Source: Halomonas huangheensis (GTDB lineage: Bacteria > Pseudomonadota > Gammaproteobacteria > Pseudomonadales > Halomonadaceae). Taken from it: a stretch of DNA of 64,000 bases. The notes under the pieces were generated by a model. The model saw nothing but the letters and a program-made list of their open reading frames with translations, was not told the origin of the DNA and did no database searches. Each line of letters begins with the position of its first letter. Positions within the stretch are counted from its first letter, which is position 1. Shown one piece after another: positions 37,546 through 48,604 of this stretch. A program made the position numbers and the translations under genes. The DNA is taken from contig NZ_CP013106.1 in assembly GCF_001431725.1 (NCBI RefSeq), positions 1,612,001 through 1,676,000 of the forward strand, given 5' to 3'.

Positions 37546-38400
37546 ATGCCAGACACGAATGTAGGGTCATTGTACGTGGTCGCAACGCCGATTGGGAATC
37601 TGGACGATCTCAGTATCAGAGCTACAAAGGTGCTTGCAAAGGTGAAGCTGGTGGCAGCGGAAGACACACGTCACAGTGCACGTCTGATGCGTCATCTCGG
37701 TATAGCACCAAAAATGGTGTCCTTGCATGACCATAATGAGGGGGCTCGAGTTGCGCAGTTGGTCAGGCATCTGGAAGCAGGAGATGACATAGCGCTTATC
37801 AGTGACGCTGGAACCCCATTGATCAGTGACCCCGGGTATGTGTTGGTTCGAGAGTTGCGGGCTGCTGGCTTTCGTATCGTGCCCGTACCGGGTGCCTGTG
37901 CGCTGATCACGGCGCTCTGCGCTGCTGGACTGCCTACGGATCGTTTTACCTTTCATGGTTTCTTGCCGGCGAAGGGGAGCGCACGCCGTGGCGACCTGGA
38001 GCAGTGGATCAAGGTGCCGGAGACGTTGGTGTTCTATGAGTCTCCACACCGTATTCGCGATACGTTGACCGATATTGCCACATTGTTCGGGAAGCGTCGT
38101 GTGGTTCTGGGGCGTGAGTTGACCAAGACCTTCGAGACGTTTCTCGATGGCGATGCCAATACTCTTCTGGAACTGATGTCGGCGGACCCCGATCAGGCAC
38201 GAGGTGAGTTTGTGATCATGGTCGAAGGGGCTCCGCAGGTCGCGGAATCGGCCTCCGAAATCGACGCAAACGCTCTGCTGGCGGCGCTGCTCGCCGAGGG
38301 TGCTGGGGTCAAGCAGAGTGCTGCGGTAGCGGCCCGTGTGCTGGGTGGCGGGAGAAAAACATGGTACGCCAGGGCTCAGGCGCTGAAGGACGGGGATTGA
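37546..38400 (+). CDS. rsmI: 16S rRNA (cytidine1402-2'-O)-methyltransferase
   Basis: 284 aa (E. coli 286) from the ATG at 37546 (MPDTNVGSLYVVATPIGN). Tetrapyrrole-methylase fold with AEDTRHSARLMRHLGI and ALISDAGTPLISDPGYVLVRE near residues 83-103 and PSALIT-like GACALITALCAAG. It 2'-O-methylates C1402 in the decoding centre, working with RsmH, which is also in this window. The rnpB -35 lies over its stop codon. Confidence 0.97.
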   Translation: MPDTNVGSLYVVATPIGNLDDLSIRATKVLAKVKLVAAEDTRHSARLMRHLGIAPKMVSLHDHNEGARVAQLVRHLEAGDDIALISDAGTPLISDPGYVLVRELRAAGFRIVPVPGACALITALCAAGLPTDRFTFHGFLPAKGSARRGDLEQWIKVPETLVFYESPHRIRDTLTDIATLFGKRRVVLGRELTKTFETFLDGDANTLLELMSADPDQARGEFVIMVEGAPQVAESASEIDANALLAALLAEGAGVKQSAAVAARVLGGGRKTWYARAQALKDGD

Positions 38401-38425
38401 GGGGGCTGCGGGGCACTGGTATGCT
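38397..38425 (+). promoter_or_regulatory. Promoter of rnpB
   Basis: TTGAGG (38397-38402), 17 bp, TATGCT (38420-38425) with an upstream TGG (extended -10). The RNA 5' end expected from its P1 helix at 38433 is 7-8 bases after the -10. Confidence 0.7.
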
Positions 38426-38432
38426 TGCCGGC

Positions 38433-38801
<369 letters not shown>

Positions 38802-38901
38802 TTTTTTCATACGGACGCGCGTTGCGCTGAGTCTGATGGCCGACAGGCCAGAGCAGACGGCGCAGAGGGCGTCCGATTGTCGTCCGTCGAATGAGATTGT
38901 T

Positions 38902-39858
38902 ATGCCGTCACCTTCTTCAGAAAGCTCCGTGCGCGGCCATGCTCATACCAGTGTCTTGCTCGACGGTGCCGTGGATACTCTGATCCACGATGCCAGTGGC
39001 TGTTATCTGGATGGCACCTTCGGTCGCGGTGGCCATTCGCGCGCCATTCTGTCGCAACTTGCCCCGCAAGGGCGTCTGATTGCGCTGGACCGCGACCCTG
39101 AGGCGATTGCCGAAGCGCAACGCATTGATGACGCTCGCTTTTCCATTATCCGTGCTGAATTCGCTCGTCTGGCAGAGGTCGCTCGCGAGCAGGGCGTGCA
39201 CGGTCAGTTGTCCGGTGTTCTGCTGGACATCGGTGTTTCTTCTCCCCAACTGGACGATGCAGAGCGTGGCTTCAGCTTTCTGCGCGACGGCCCACTGGAT
39301 ATGCGTATGGACCCCAGTCAAGGGGAAAGTGCCGCACAGTGGCTGGCCCGCGTCGGCGAAGCCGAGATGGCGTCGGTTTTCAAGCGTCATGGAGAGGAGC
39401 GTTATGCGCGCCGCCTCTCACGAGCCATCATCGAGCGTCGCGCCGAGCAACCTTTCACGCGTACTGCGGACCTTGCTGCTGTGGTCAAGGCCGCCCATCC
39501 CGCCTGGGAGAAGGGCAAGCATCCTGCAACCCGGGTATTTCAGGCGATTCGTATCGAGATCAACGGCGAACTTGATCAGCTTGACGCGGCGCTTGATGCA
39601 GCGCTGGAGGCGTTGGCTCCAGGCGGGCGCCTCGTGGTCATCAGCTTCCATTCGTTGGAAGACCGCCGGGTCAAGCGCTTCATTCGCGACCATGTACGTG
39701 GCGATACCAATGTGCCGAGAGGCATTCCGCTCCGGGATGATCAGTTGCAGCGTCGGCTCGAGCCGCTCGGTAAGGCGATGCGCGCCAGTGACGCGGAGGT
39801 CGCCGATAATCCGCGAGCACGCAGTGCGGTAATGCGCATGGCCCGCAAGCGTTATTGA
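38902..39858 (+). CDS. rsmH: 16S rRNA (cytosine1402-N4)-methyltransferase
   Basis: 318 aa from the ATG at 38902 ([10 protein letters not shown]), close to E. coli 313; an ATG at 38836 adds 22 residues without a better ribosome site. SAM-binding [16 protein letters not shown] near residues 36-51, [20 protein letters not shown] near 107 and [18 protein letters not shown] near 211. N4-methylates C1402. First gene of the dcw cluster here because mraZ is missing. Confidence 0.96.
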   Translation: MPSPSSESSVRGHAHTSVLLDGAVDTLIHDASGCYLDGTFGRGGHSRAILSQLAPQGRLIALDRDPEAIAEAQRIDDARFSIIRAEFARLAEVAREQGVHGQLSGVLLDIGVSSPQLDDAERGFSFLRDGPLDMRMDPSQGESAAQWLARVGEAEMASVFKRHGEERYARRLSRAIIERRAEQPFTRTADLAAVVKAAHPAWEKGKHPATRVFQAIRIEINGELDQLDAALDAALEALAPGGRLVVISFHSLEDRRVKRFIRDHVRGDTNVPRGIPLRDDQLQRRLEPLGKAMRASDAEVADNPRARSAVMRMARKRY

Positions 39859-39867
39859 GGAAATTCC

Positions 39868-40191
39868 ATGGCTCAAGGACGGCTGGATATCAATGCCTTT
39901 GGATGGCCGCTCAAAAAGACCTTTGCTCCACGTCTGCTGCTGGTGCTGGCACTACTGAGTGCCTGCCTCGTGACGGCGCTGGCAGTGATCAGCGTTAGCC
40001 ACCAGACTCGCGTTCAGTACGCCCAGCTTCAGCAACTGGAGCGTGAACAGCAGCAGTTGCAGACCGAGTGGGGGCAATTGCTGCTCGAGGAAAGCGCCTG
40101 GTCGGCGCCGTCGCGTATCGAACGCCTGGCAATCGAACGCCTGGAAATGCATCTGCCGGATATTCACGATATCGAGGTCATTGCGCCATGA
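39868..40191 (+). CDS. ftsL: Cell division protein FtsL
   Basis: 107 aa. A short cytoplasmic segment, one membrane helix (LLLVLALLSACLVTALAVI), then a periplasmic leucine-zipper-like coiled coil (YAQLQQLEREQQQLQTEWGQ). It bridges FtsQ/FtsB and FtsW/FtsI. It overlaps ftsI by 4 bases. Confidence 0.95.
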   Translation: MAQGRLDINAFGWPLKKTFAPRLLLVLALLSACLVTALAVISVSHQTRVQYAQLQQLEREQQQLQTEWGQLLLEESAWSAPSRIERLAIERLEMHLPDIHDIEVIAP

Positions 40192-41912
40192 GTCGTGAGC
40201 AGACACGTGGCGGCGTGACGCCGCGCCGCCCGCCACCCATGGATCCCATGGGCAAGGTACGTTATGTGGTGATGTTGTTGCTGGTGCTGATAGCCATGGG
40301 ACTATTGGCTGGCCGTATCGTCGACCTGCATGTCATCGATCGCAACTTCCTGCAGGTGCAGGGCAATGCACGTATTCTGCGTACCGACCCGATTCCCGCG
40401 CATCGCGGCATGATTACCGATCGCCATGGTGACCCGTTGGCGGTATCGACTCCCGTAGTCACGGTATGGGCCAACCCCCAGGATTTGCCTGAGGATGATG
40501 TGCAACTGGTATTGCTGGCTCAGGCGCTTGGTCAGGATCTTGGTCAGCTCAAGAGCCGTATCGAGAAATACAGTGATCATGAATTCATGTACCTGCGTAG
40601 GCGGATGACGCCGGAAGCTGCTCAGGAGATTCTCGATCTGCGTGTACCTGGGGTGCATGCTCGAGAAGAGTACAAGCGTTATTACCCGGCGGGTGAAGTT
40701 GTGGCTCAGCTGCTTGGCGTGACCAACGTTGATGACCAGGGGCAGGAAGGCCTGGAACTGGCCTATCAGTCCTGGTTGGCAGGACAGCCGGGCAAGCGCC
40801 GCGTGATCAAGGATCGCCGTGGTCGTCTGGTGCGTGATCTGGAAGTGGTTCAGGAAGCGCAGCCTGGTGGCGACCTGGTACTGTCCATTGATCAGCGCCT
40901 GCAATACATCGCTTACCGTGAGCTCAAGGTGGCGGTGGACGAGAATGATGCTGACGGCGGCACGGTGGTAATGATGGACGCTCGCACCGGTGAGGTGTTG
41001 GCGATGGCTAACCAGCCGTCCTACAACCCCAATAACCGCGCCGGTCTCGATCCTGCGGGGCTGCGTAATCAGGCGATGGTCGATGTCTTCGAGCCGGGGT
41101 CGGTAATCAAACCGCTGGCGATGTCGGCGCTGCTCGAGACGGGGCGCTTTCCTCCCGGTACCGTCGTGGATACGTCTCCGGGTTGGATGCGTATCGACAG
41201 CTATACCATTCGCGATGTCTCCAACAACGGTCAATTGACGCTGGCCGGCATCCTGCGTAAATCGTCCAATATCGGCATGGCCAAGCTGACACTGCAGCTG
41301 GATGAGCCCCTCGTGCCGCAGCGCTATCGTGAGCTGGGCTTCGGTCAGGCACCGGGGACAGGTTTCCCCGGCGAGGCGGTTGGCGAGGTACCTTCCCCGC
41401 AGGTCTGGTCGAGCAGTCAGTGGGCCGCATTGTCCTATGGCTACGGCCTGTCGGTGTCAGCCTTGCAACTGGCCAGTGCCTACACTGCGATTGCCAATCA
41501 CGGCGAGCGGATGCCGACTTCGTTGCTGCGCCTCAATCAACCGCCTCAAGGACAGCAGGTCATTCGCCCGGATGTGGCTGACCGCGTGTTGGCGATGATG
41601 GATGAGGTGGTTGAGCCGGGCACCGGTGCGCGTCGCGCTGAGGTGCCAGGCTATACCGTAGCGGGCAAGACCGGTACCGTGCGCAAGATCGGCGATGCCG
41701 GCTATGCGCAGAACGCCTATCGAGGATTGTTTGTCGGCATCACGCCGGTCTCCGATCCGCGTATCATCACGGTGGTAATGATTGATCATCCGCGTGGTGA
41801 TGCCTATTACGGCGGTGCCATTGCTGCTCCGGTATTCTCGCGTATTGCCGGTAGCGCCCTGCGTATTCTGGATGTGCCGCCGGACCAGCCCGCTGGTGAT
41901 GAGGGGCATTGA
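40188..41912 (+). CDS. ftsI: Division-specific peptidoglycan transpeptidase FtsI (PBP3)
   Basis: 574 aa (E. coli 588) from the ATG at 40188. N-terminal anchor near residues 25-45, dimerisation domain, then the transpeptidase with SVIK (Ser305, Lys308), SSN at 359-361 and KTGT at 494-497. It cross-links septal peptidoglycan together with FtsW and is the target of aztreonam-type beta-lactams. It overlaps ftsL by 4 bases. Confidence 0.98.
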   Translation: MSREQTRGGVTPRRPPPMDPMGKVRYVVMLLLVLIAMGLLAGRIVDLHVIDRNFLQVQGNARILRTDPIPAHRGMITDRHGDPLAVSTPVVTVWANPQDLPEDDVQLVLLAQALGQDLGQLKSRIEKYSDHEFMYLRRRMTPEAAQEILDLRVPGVHAREEYKRYYPAGEVVAQLLGVTNVDDQGQEGLELAYQSWLAGQPGKRRVIKDRRGRLVRDLEVVQEAQPGGDLVLSIDQRLQYIAYRELKVAVDENDADGGTVVMMDARTGEVLAMANQPSYNPNNRAGLDPAGLRNQAMVDVFEPGSVIKPLAMSALLETGRFPPGTVVDTSPGWMRIDSYTIRDVSNNGQLTLAGILRKSSNIGMAKLTLQLDEPLVPQRYRELGFGQAPGTGFPGEAVGEVPSPQVWSSSQWAALSYGYGLSVSALQLASAYTAIANHGERMPTSLLRLNQPPQGQQVIRPDVADRVLAMMDEVVEPGTGARRAEVPGYTVAGKTGTVRKIGDAGYAQNAYRGLFVGITPVSDPRIITVVMIDHPRGDAYYGGAIAAPVFSRIAGSALRILDVPPDQPAGDEGH

Positions 41913-41954
41913 TGCTTTCGCCAACTTTTTACTGCTGCTGGACACTGTGCTGAT

Positions 41955-43460
41955 ATGAGCGTATCTACGCTGCGGCTCACTGCCGCTTTGAATCGACTCT
42001 GGCCTGGCTGTGACGCGCCCGATGGGTTGCCGTCAAGCCTGCATGCGCTGACGACAGACAGCCGTGAAGTCATACCCGGCAGTGTGTTCGTGGCCATTCC
42101 GGGCGTCGGAGCCGATGGTCGTGATTACATTGACCAGGCACTCGCAGCTGGTGCGGTATTGGTCCTTGCTGAGCGTGGCGAGGCGCCGCTGACGCATGCC
42201 GGAGAGCCTGTAATGTGGCTTGAGCATCTGCGCGCACAGGTCGGTGAGTTGTCCCGCGAGGTGCACCAGGTGCCGGATGAACTCGAATTGATTGGAGTGA
42301 CTGGCACCAACGGCAAAAGCTCCGTGACCCATTACATCGCTGAGCTGTCGCGTGAGATCGGTGTCGATACGGGTCTGATTGGTACTCTAGGCCACGGCCG
42401 TCCCGGCGCGCTGGTCCAGGGGATGTTGACCACTCCGGAACCACTGGCATTGCAGCGTCAGTTGGGAGAACTGGCCGGTCAGGGTATCAAGCGTATCGCC
42501 ATGGAAGTTTCCTCTCATGCGCTGGATCAGCAGCGCGTTGCAGGTTGTCGTTTCTCGGCAGCGGTGTTTACCAACCTCAGCCGCGATCATCTCGATTACC
42601 ACGGCAGCATGATCGCCTATGCCGCAGCCAAGGCGTTACTGTTCAAGCGCCCTGAGCTGAGGCTGGCGGTGGTCAACGGCGATGACTCTCTCTCACGGCT
42701 GATGCTGGCTGGAATAGGGCGAGACGTACGCGTCCTCGCCAGTGGTGAAGATGAAAGCGTTTCGTTGCGGGTGGTTGAGTGGCTGCCTGGTCCTGATGGT
42801 CAGCGTGCCTTGATTGGCACGCCTGAAGGCGAGCATGTGCTGGTTCTGCCGTTGATGGGGCGCTTCAATCTCGACAATGTTCTGCTGGCGATGGCAACGC
42901 TTTACGGCCTGGGCGCGTCGATGGATGAGTTGGTCGCCGCCGCAGAGCACCTGACGCCGGTGCCGGGGCGTATGCAGCCGCTGGTGCAGGAAGGTGCGCC
43001 GACGGTGGTAATTGATTATGCCCATACGCCCGATGCACTCGTCAATGCCTTGCAGGCACTCAAGGCACACCTGCCAGGTGAAGGGCAGCTCTGGTGCCTG
43101 GTGGGGTGTGGTGGAGACCGCGATGTCGGTAAGCGCCCGTTGATGGCGCAAGCAGCGGCACGTCATGCTGACCGAGTGGTGATCACCGACGACAATCCGC
43201 GCAGTGAAAACCCTGAGTCGATTCGCGACGCCATGCTCTCGGGTCTTGGGCCGGCGGATCGTCAGCATGGTTGTAATATCGCTGGGCGTGGCGAGGCGAT
43301 TGCCCGCACGATCCGTGAAGCGGGTCCTGAGGATGTGATCCTGATTGCCGGCAAGGGCCATGAAACCTACCAGGAAGTCATGGGTGTGCGTCACGACTTT
43401 TCCGACCTCGATGAGGCTCAACGGGCGCTGCATGCTCGGTCTGTCGGAGGTAAGGTCTGA
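41955..43460 (+). CDS. murE: UDP-MurNAc-L-Ala-D-Glu:meso-diaminopimelate ligase
   Basis: 501 aa (E. coli 495). ATP-binding GVTGTNGKSSVTHYIAEL near residues 114-131, carbamylated-lysine region and DNPR at 413-416, the meso-diaminopimelate specificity motif; lysine-adding enzymes differ there. Its stop overlaps the murF start. Confidence 0.98.
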   Translation: MSVSTLRLTAALNRLWPGCDAPDGLPSSLHALTTDSREVIPGSVFVAIPGVGADGRDYIDQALAAGAVLVLAERGEAPLTHAGEPVMWLEHLRAQVGELSREVHQVPDELELIGVTGTNGKSSVTHYIAELSREIGVDTGLIGTLGHGRPGALVQGMLTTPEPLALQRQLGELAGQGIKRIAMEVSSHALDQQRVAGCRFSAAVFTNLSRDHLDYHGSMIAYAAAKALLFKRPELRLAVVNGDDSLSRLMLAGIGRDVRVLASGEDESVSLRVVEWLPGPDGQRALIGTPEGEHVLVLPLMGRFNLDNVLLAMATLYGLGASMDELVAAAEHLTPVPGRMQPLVQEGAPTVVIDYAHTPDALVNALQALKAHLPGEGQLWCLVGCGGDRDVGKRPLMAQAAARHADRVVITDDNPRSENPESIRDAMLSGLGPADRQHGCNIAGRGEAIARTIREAGPEDVILIAGKGHETYQEVMGVRHDFSDLDEAQRALHARSVGGKV

Positions 43461-44830
43461 TGAGTGCCTGTGGACTGACCAGCCTTGCTGAAGTGGCTAC
43501 GGCGCTGGGGCTTGATGTGGTTGGTAACGGCGCGGCTGGTGTAGAGACAATCGTCACTGATACACGGAAGTTGGCGACGGGGGCATTGTTTATCGCCATT
43601 CGTGGTGACCGTTTTGATGGTCATGATTTTGTCGCCCAGGCGCGAGAGGCCGGGGCGGTCGCCGCAGTCGTGGAGCAGGCCCAGGATGATCCATTACCAC
43701 AATTGGTGGTCGGTGATACACGCCTGGCTCTGGGGCTGCTGGCACGCGAACGACGTAGGGAGTGGGGTGGTTCACTGGTGGCCGTGACTGGCAATAGTGG
43801 CAAGACAACCGTCAAGCAGATGCTGGCGACCTTGTTGTCCCGCGCTGGTGAGACGCTCGCTACTCAGGGCAATCTCAACAACGATATCGGTGCTCCATTG
43901 ACGCTGCTCTCGCTGCAACCCCAGCACCAGCGAGCAGTGGTCGAGTTGGGTGCCAATCACCTCGGCGAGATCGCCTGGACCACAGCGCTTGCTGAGCCTC
44001 AGGTTGCGGTGATCACCAATGTCACTGGCGCTCATATCGGTGAGTTCGGGGGCATGGGGCGCATCGCCCAGGCAAAGGGAGAGATCCTGGCCGGTCTTTC
44101 TGGCGATGGAATTGCGGTGCTCAACCGCGATGATAAATTCTTTCCGATCTGGGAGCGTTTGGCCTACCCGCGTGAAATCATCGATTTCTCTATCGAGTCG
44201 CCAGCGAGGATGATGGCATCTGATCTGGCCTGTGACGAGCTCGGGCGCTATGCTTTCACGCTGACTTTCGACGCTCGGCCACTCGGGCGCATCCGACTGC
44301 CGTTGATGGGGCGCCACAATGTGGCCAATGCGCTGGCAGCCGCGGGGGCAGGCATGGCGATGGGGCTGGCTGCGGAAGACATTGTCGCAGGGCTGGCCGA
44401 GGTGATGCCGGCGGCGGGACGCCTGACGGTAGAGCCAGGCGTACGCGGTGCGCGCTTGCTTGATGACACTTATAACGCCAACCCCGGGGCAATGAAGGCG
44501 GCCATTGATACACTGCTGTGCCTGCCGGGGCCTCGTTGGTGTCTGCTGGGGGCTATGGGCGAGCTCGGCGAGAAGACCGAGCAGTTACATGCAGAGATCG
44601 GGTTATATGCGCGACAGCGCGGCATCGACTTTCTCGGTACTCTTGGTGAAGCTGCGCGAGCAGCCTACCAGGCCTTCGGTGAAGGCGGGTACCATTTTTC
44701 AGATCGAGCGGCAATGACTGACTACGTGCTGCACCACCTGCCGGATAATGCGAGCGTGCTGGTAAAAGGCTCGCGAGCGGCAGGCATGGAGCGAATCGTG
44801 GCGGCTCTGCGGCCTGATGGTTCAAGGTGA
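43460..44830 (+). CDS. murF: UDP-MurNAc-tripeptide:D-Ala-D-Ala ligase
   Basis: 456 aa (E. coli 452). ATP-binding AVTGNSGKTTVKQMLATLL near residues 109-127, VVELGANHLGEIAWT near 160, and LLDDTYNANPGAMKAAID near 333-350. Adds D-Ala-D-Ala to the precursor. Overlaps the murE stop by one base and lies 9 bp before mraY. Confidence 0.98.
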   Translation: MSACGLTSLAEVATALGLDVVGNGAAGVETIVTDTRKLATGALFIAIRGDRFDGHDFVAQAREAGAVAAVVEQAQDDPLPQLVVGDTRLALGLLARERRREWGGSLVAVTGNSGKTTVKQMLATLLSRAGETLATQGNLNNDIGAPLTLLSLQPQHQRAVVELGANHLGEIAWTTALAEPQVAVITNVTGAHIGEFGGMGRIAQAKGEILAGLSGDGIAVLNRDDKFFPIWERLAYPREIIDFSIESPARMMASDLACDELGRYAFTLTFDARPLGRIRLPLMGRHNVANALAAAGAGMAMGLAAEDIVAGLAEVMPAAGRLTVEPGVRGARLLDDTYNANPGAMKAAIDTLLCLPGPRWCLLGAMGELGEKTEQLHAEIGLYARQRGIDFLGTLGEAARAAYQAFGEGGYHFSDRAAMTDYVLHHLPDNASVLVKGSRAAGMERIVAALRPDGSR

Positions 44831-44839
44831 TACTGATAC

Positions 44840-45922
44840 ATGTTGCTTCTTCTGGCGGAATTTCTGGCGCGCTACCAGAGCGCTTTCAATGTTTTTGGTT
44901 ACCTGACGTTACGCATGATCCTGGCGACGATTACCGCGCTGGTATTGTGCCTGTGGTGTGGTCCGATCGTTATCCGCCGTCTGGTAGAGGGGCAGATTGG
45001 CCAGGCTGTTCGCGACGATGGCCCTCAGTCGCACCTGTCCAAGGCTGGTACGCCGACCATGGGGGGCGCGATGATCCTGCTTGCCATGGCCATCAGTACC
45101 CTGCTGTGGGCCGACCTCAGTAACCATTACGTATGGGTGGTATTGCTGGTGACCCTCGGCTTTGGAGCCATTGGTTGGGTTGATGACTATCGCAAGGTGG
45201 TCGAGAAGAACCCGCGCGGTCTGCCGGCGCGCTGGAAGTATTTGTGGCAATCGGTGATCGGTCTGGCAGCGGCACTCGAACTTTATCTGACGGCGGCCAC
45301 TCCGGTGGAAACCAGTCTGCTGCTACCGCTGTTCAAGGACTTCATGCTACCGCTCGGCGTGTTTTACGTCCTGCTGGCTTATCTGGTGATTGTCGGTAGC
45401 TCCAATGCCGTCAATCTTACCGATGGTCTCGATGGTCTAGCGATCATGCCGACGGTCATGGTTGCCATGGGCCTCGCGGTGTTCGCCTACGCCAGCGGCC
45501 ACTCAGTGTTCTCCGAATATCTACAGATTCCGATGATTGCTGGTGCCGGTGAGCTGGCGGTGTTCTGTGCCACCATTGCCGGAGCTGGGTTGGGCTTTCT
45601 GTGGTTCAACACCTATCCGGCTCAGGTGTTCATGGGCGACGTTGGTGCGTTGGCGTTGGGGGCAGCACTGGGCGTTGTTGCAGTGATCGTACGCCAGGAA
45701 ATAGTGCTGTTCATCATGGGAGGGGTCTTTGTCATGGAGACCGTATCGGTGATCCTGCAGGTTGGCTCATACAAGCTGACCGGGCGGCGTATCTTCCGCA
45801 TGGCTCCGTTGCACCACCATTTCGAGCTCAAGGGCTGGCCTGAGCCAAGAGTCATCGTGCGCTTCTGGATCATCACCGTGGTGCTGGTGCTGATGGGGCT
45901 GGCCACACTCAAGATTCGCTGA
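44840..45922 (+). CDS. mraY: Phospho-MurNAc-pentapeptide transferase
   Basis: 360 aa, as in E. coli, with about ten membrane helices. Family motifs: [13 protein letters not shown] near residues 70-82, [13 protein letters not shown] near 190 with the catalytic Asp pair, and [14 protein letters not shown] near 322. It forms lipid I on undecaprenyl phosphate in the inner membrane. Confidence 0.98.
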   Translation: MLLLLAEFLARYQSAFNVFGYLTLRMILATITALVLCLWCGPIVIRRLVEGQIGQAVRDDGPQSHLSKAGTPTMGGAMILLAMAISTLLWADLSNHYVWVVLLVTLGFGAIGWVDDYRKVVEKNPRGLPARWKYLWQSVIGLAAALELYLTAATPVETSLLLPLFKDFMLPLGVFYVLLAYLVIVGSSNAVNLTDGLDGLAIMPTVMVAMGLAVFAYASGHSVFSEYLQIPMIAGAGELAVFCATIAGAGLGFLWFNTYPAQVFMGDVGALALGAALGVVAVIVRQEIVLFIMGGVFVMETVSVILQVGSYKLTGRRIFRMAPLHHHFELKGWPEPRVIVRFWIITVVLVLMGLATLKIR

Positions 45923-45929
45923 GGACCGC

Positions 45930-47372
45930 ATGACTGCCAGTCACGATGCCAGGGAGTACATGCTTCCCAAGCAGTATCAGGTGCCCCCCGGCACTACCGT
46001 TGCGGTGGGGCTGGGGGTTTCGGGGATGGCGATCTGTCGTCATCTCCAGCGACTGGGACGACGCTTTGTGGTTGTGGATACCCGTGAGGCGCCCGCTGGA
46101 CTGGAGGTGTTTCGCGAGCAGTTTCCCACGTTGCCGCTGCGCCTCGGTCCACTGGATGGCCTCGACCTGAGTGCCGCCGAGGAGGTTGTGCTGAGTCCGG
46201 GTGTCGATCCGCACCAGATGCCATTTTCAGCGCTGTTCAATGAGCGTCATTCGCAGACCGGGGAACCGCGTCTGATCGGTGAAATCGCACTGTTCCGACG
46301 TGCTTGTCATGGACGTATTGCCGCCATTACTGGCGCCAATGCCAAGTCCACTGTCACCACTCTGGTCGGGGAAATGGCGCACGAGGCCGGAGTTCGGGTC
46401 GCCATTGGCGGTAACCTCGGGACCGCAGCGCTGGATCTATTGGCCGGTGATTCGCAGGCCGAGCTGTTCGTGCTCGAGCTGTCCAGCTTCCAGATCGAGA
46501 CAACTCCCTGGCTGGCGGCAGATAGCGCCGCCTTTCTCAATCTCAGCGAAGATCATCTCGACCGTCACGGTGACATGTCCGGCTATCGCCGCGCCAAGCA
46601 GGGAATATTTCGTGGCGCCCGCCAGGTAGTGTTCAATGCCGATGACACCATGACCTGGCCTGAAACGCAGCCACCCGTCCAGGCGCGCTTCACGCTTGAG
46701 GCACCGCAGGCGGAGAGTGATGACTGGGGGGTTGTCGAGCATCAGGGGGAGGCGTGGTTTGCTCGCGGCAACCGCGTACTGTTCCCGGTCTCGGCGATGC
46801 GACTCAAGGGCCGTCATCATCAGGCCAACGCCCTGGCGGCCATGGCCATGGCCGATCAGTTGCGGCTGCCCGTTACGGCGATGCGCACCGTGCTGGAGCG
46901 CTTCGGCGGTCTGCCGCATCGCAGCGAGCTGGTGGCCGAGCTCGACGGTGTCGCGTGGATCAATGACTCCAAGGGCACCAACGTCGGCGCAACCCTGGCG
47001 GCGATTGAAGGATTGGGGCCGACGTTGGGCGGGCGTCTGGTGTTACTCGCCGGTGGCGTCGGCAAAGGCGCAGATTTTCGCCCGCTGGCCGAGCCGTTGG
47101 CGCGTTATGCTCGTGAAGCCATCCTGTTTGGCGCCGACGCCGATAAGCTCGAGGCGGCATGGACCGGAAAAGTGGACATCACTCGAGTGGCCGATCTCGA
47201 TGCTGCGATGGCGCGCGCACGAGAAATCACCCGGAATGGGGATGCGGTCCTGTTGTCGCCCGCCTGCGCTAGTCTCGATCAGTTTGCCAACTATCTGGCG
47301 CGTGGCGAAGCCTTCCGGGCATGGGTTGAGCGTCATGCCGGCCGGCCCATCTCTGACAAGGAGTCGTCATGA
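45930..47372 (+). CDS. murD: UDP-MurNAc-L-Ala:D-Glu ligase
   Basis: 480 aa from the ATG at 45930 (GAGGA site 5 bases before). A Rossmann-like start TVAVGLGVSGMAI, ATP-binding AITGANAKSTVTTLVGEM near residues 131-148 and the ligase end region. The P-loop has Ala where the generic form is TNGKST; from memory Pseudomonas has SNAKST, so this is a shared variant. Adds D-glutamate. The 4-base overlap with ftsW is ATGA. Confidence 0.97.
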   Translation: MTASHDAREYMLPKQYQVPPGTTVAVGLGVSGMAICRHLQRLGRRFVVVDTREAPAGLEVFREQFPTLPLRLGPLDGLDLSAAEEVVLSPGVDPHQMPFSALFNERHSQTGEPRLIGEIALFRRACHGRIAAITGANAKSTVTTLVGEMAHEAGVRVAIGGNLGTAALDLLAGDSQAELFVLELSSFQIETTPWLAADSAAFLNLSEDHLDRHGDMSGYRRAKQGIFRGARQVVFNADDTMTWPETQPPVQARFTLEAPQAESDDWGVVEHQGEAWFARGNRVLFPVSAMRLKGRHHQANALAAMAMADQLRLPVTAMRTVLERFGGLPHRSELVAELDGVAWINDSKGTNVGATLAAIEGLGPTLGGRLVLLAGGVGKGADFRPLAEPLARYAREAILFGADADKLEAAWTGKVDITRVADLDAAMARAREITRNGDAVLLSPACASLDQFANYLARGEAFRAWVERHAGRPISDKESS

Positions 47373-48604
47373 GTCGAGCGACCAACACCGTTAACCGTCT
47401 GGTTACGCTTCGTCAGCGTTTGTCTACTCGTGACGAGGCCTTCGATGGCTGGTTGCTGGTGGCGACGTTTTCTCTGCTGTTGATTGGCTGGGTAATGGTG
47501 ACCTCGGCTTCTACCGAAGTTGCCTCCAGTCTGACCGGTAACGCATGGTATTTCAGTATTCGTCACGGCATCTTCGTGCTGGGTGGCATTACTGTCGGGG
47601 CATTGGTCCTGCGCGTCCCACTGGCTTGGTGGAAGGCCAATGGTCCCTTACTGCTGCTGATTGGCCTTGCCTTGTTGGCATTGGTGCTGGTTGTGGGACG
47701 CGAAGTCAACGGTAGTCGTCGCTGGCTGTCGCTGCCGGGGGTGCCGTTCAACCTACAGGCCTCTGAAGTGGCCAAGCTATGCTTGATCACCTACATGGCA
47801 GGCTATCTGGAGCGTTTCCTACCCCAGGTTCGACGCCAGTGGGGTGCGTTTCTCCGCCCGCTGATGGTGGTTGGTGCGTTCGCGGTACTGCTGATCTTCG
47901 AGCCTGATTACGGTGGCGTGGTGGTCATGACGGGTTGCGTCATGGGCATGTTGCTGATGGCTGGTGCACCCTGGGGGCGTTTCCTGCTGCTGTTCCTGTT
48001 GGTCGGCCTTCTCGGCGCCATAGTGGCTGTCGCCGAACCTTATCGCATGGCACGCCTGACCAGCTTCATCGATCCCTGGGCGGATCAGTTTGCCAGTGGC
48101 TATCAGCTCACACAGGCCTTGATCGCTTTCGGCCGCGGTCATGTGTTTGGCATGGGGTTGGGCAATAGCGTACAGAAGCTGTTTTACCTTCCCGAAGCGC
48201 ATACCGACTTCGTGTTCGCAGTGCTGGCAGAGGAACTCGGCATGATCGGCGCTATCGCAGTTGTCGGGCTGTTTGCGCTGCTGGTGTGGCGCGCGATGGC
48301 CATTGGCCGTCGCGCTGAGTTGGCACGACAGCCGTTCGCCGCCTATATGAGCTATGGTATCGCGCTGGTCATCGGTGCTCAGGCTTTCATCAATATTGCG
48401 GTCAGTACCGGTATGCTGCCGACCAAAGGGTTGACGTTGCCGCTGCTGTCCTATGGTGGTTCCAGCCTGGTGATAAGTTGTGTCATGGTCGCACTGTTGT
48501 TGAGAGCCGATATTGAAACACGTGAGCGCAAGCGCCAGTCGACGCCGACTGCGCGTCGTGAGACCGCACGCAAGCGAAGTAATGCACAAGGAGTCAAGCC
48601 GTGA
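47369..48604 (+). CDS. ftsW: Septal peptidoglycan polymerase FtsW
   Basis: 411 aa SEDS-family protein with about ten helices after a soluble N-terminus of 35 residues. Family blocks: NGSRRWLSLPGVPFNLQASE near residues 112-131, the loop GLGNSVQKLFYLPEAHTDF near 264-282, and LLSYGGSSLVISC near 361. It polymerises lipid II with FtsI. Overlaps murD and murG by 4 bases each. Confidence 0.97.
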   Translation: MSRATNTVNRLVTLRQRLSTRDEAFDGWLLVATFSLLLIGWVMVTSASTEVASSLTGNAWYFSIRHGIFVLGGITVGALVLRVPLAWWKANGPLLLLIGLALLALVLVVGREVNGSRRWLSLPGVPFNLQASEVAKLCLITYMAGYLERFLPQVRRQWGAFLRPLMVVGAFAVLLIFEPDYGGVVVMTGCVMGMLLMAGAPWGRFLLLFLLVGLLGAIVAVAEPYRMARLTSFIDPWADQFASGYQLTQALIAFGRGHVFGMGLGNSVQKLFYLPEAHTDFVFAVLAEELGMIGAIAVVGLFALLVWRAMAIGRRAELARQPFAAYMSYGIALVIGAQAFINIAVSTGMLPTKGLTLPLLSYGGSSLVISCVMVALLLRADIETRERKRQSTPTARRETARKRSNAQGVKP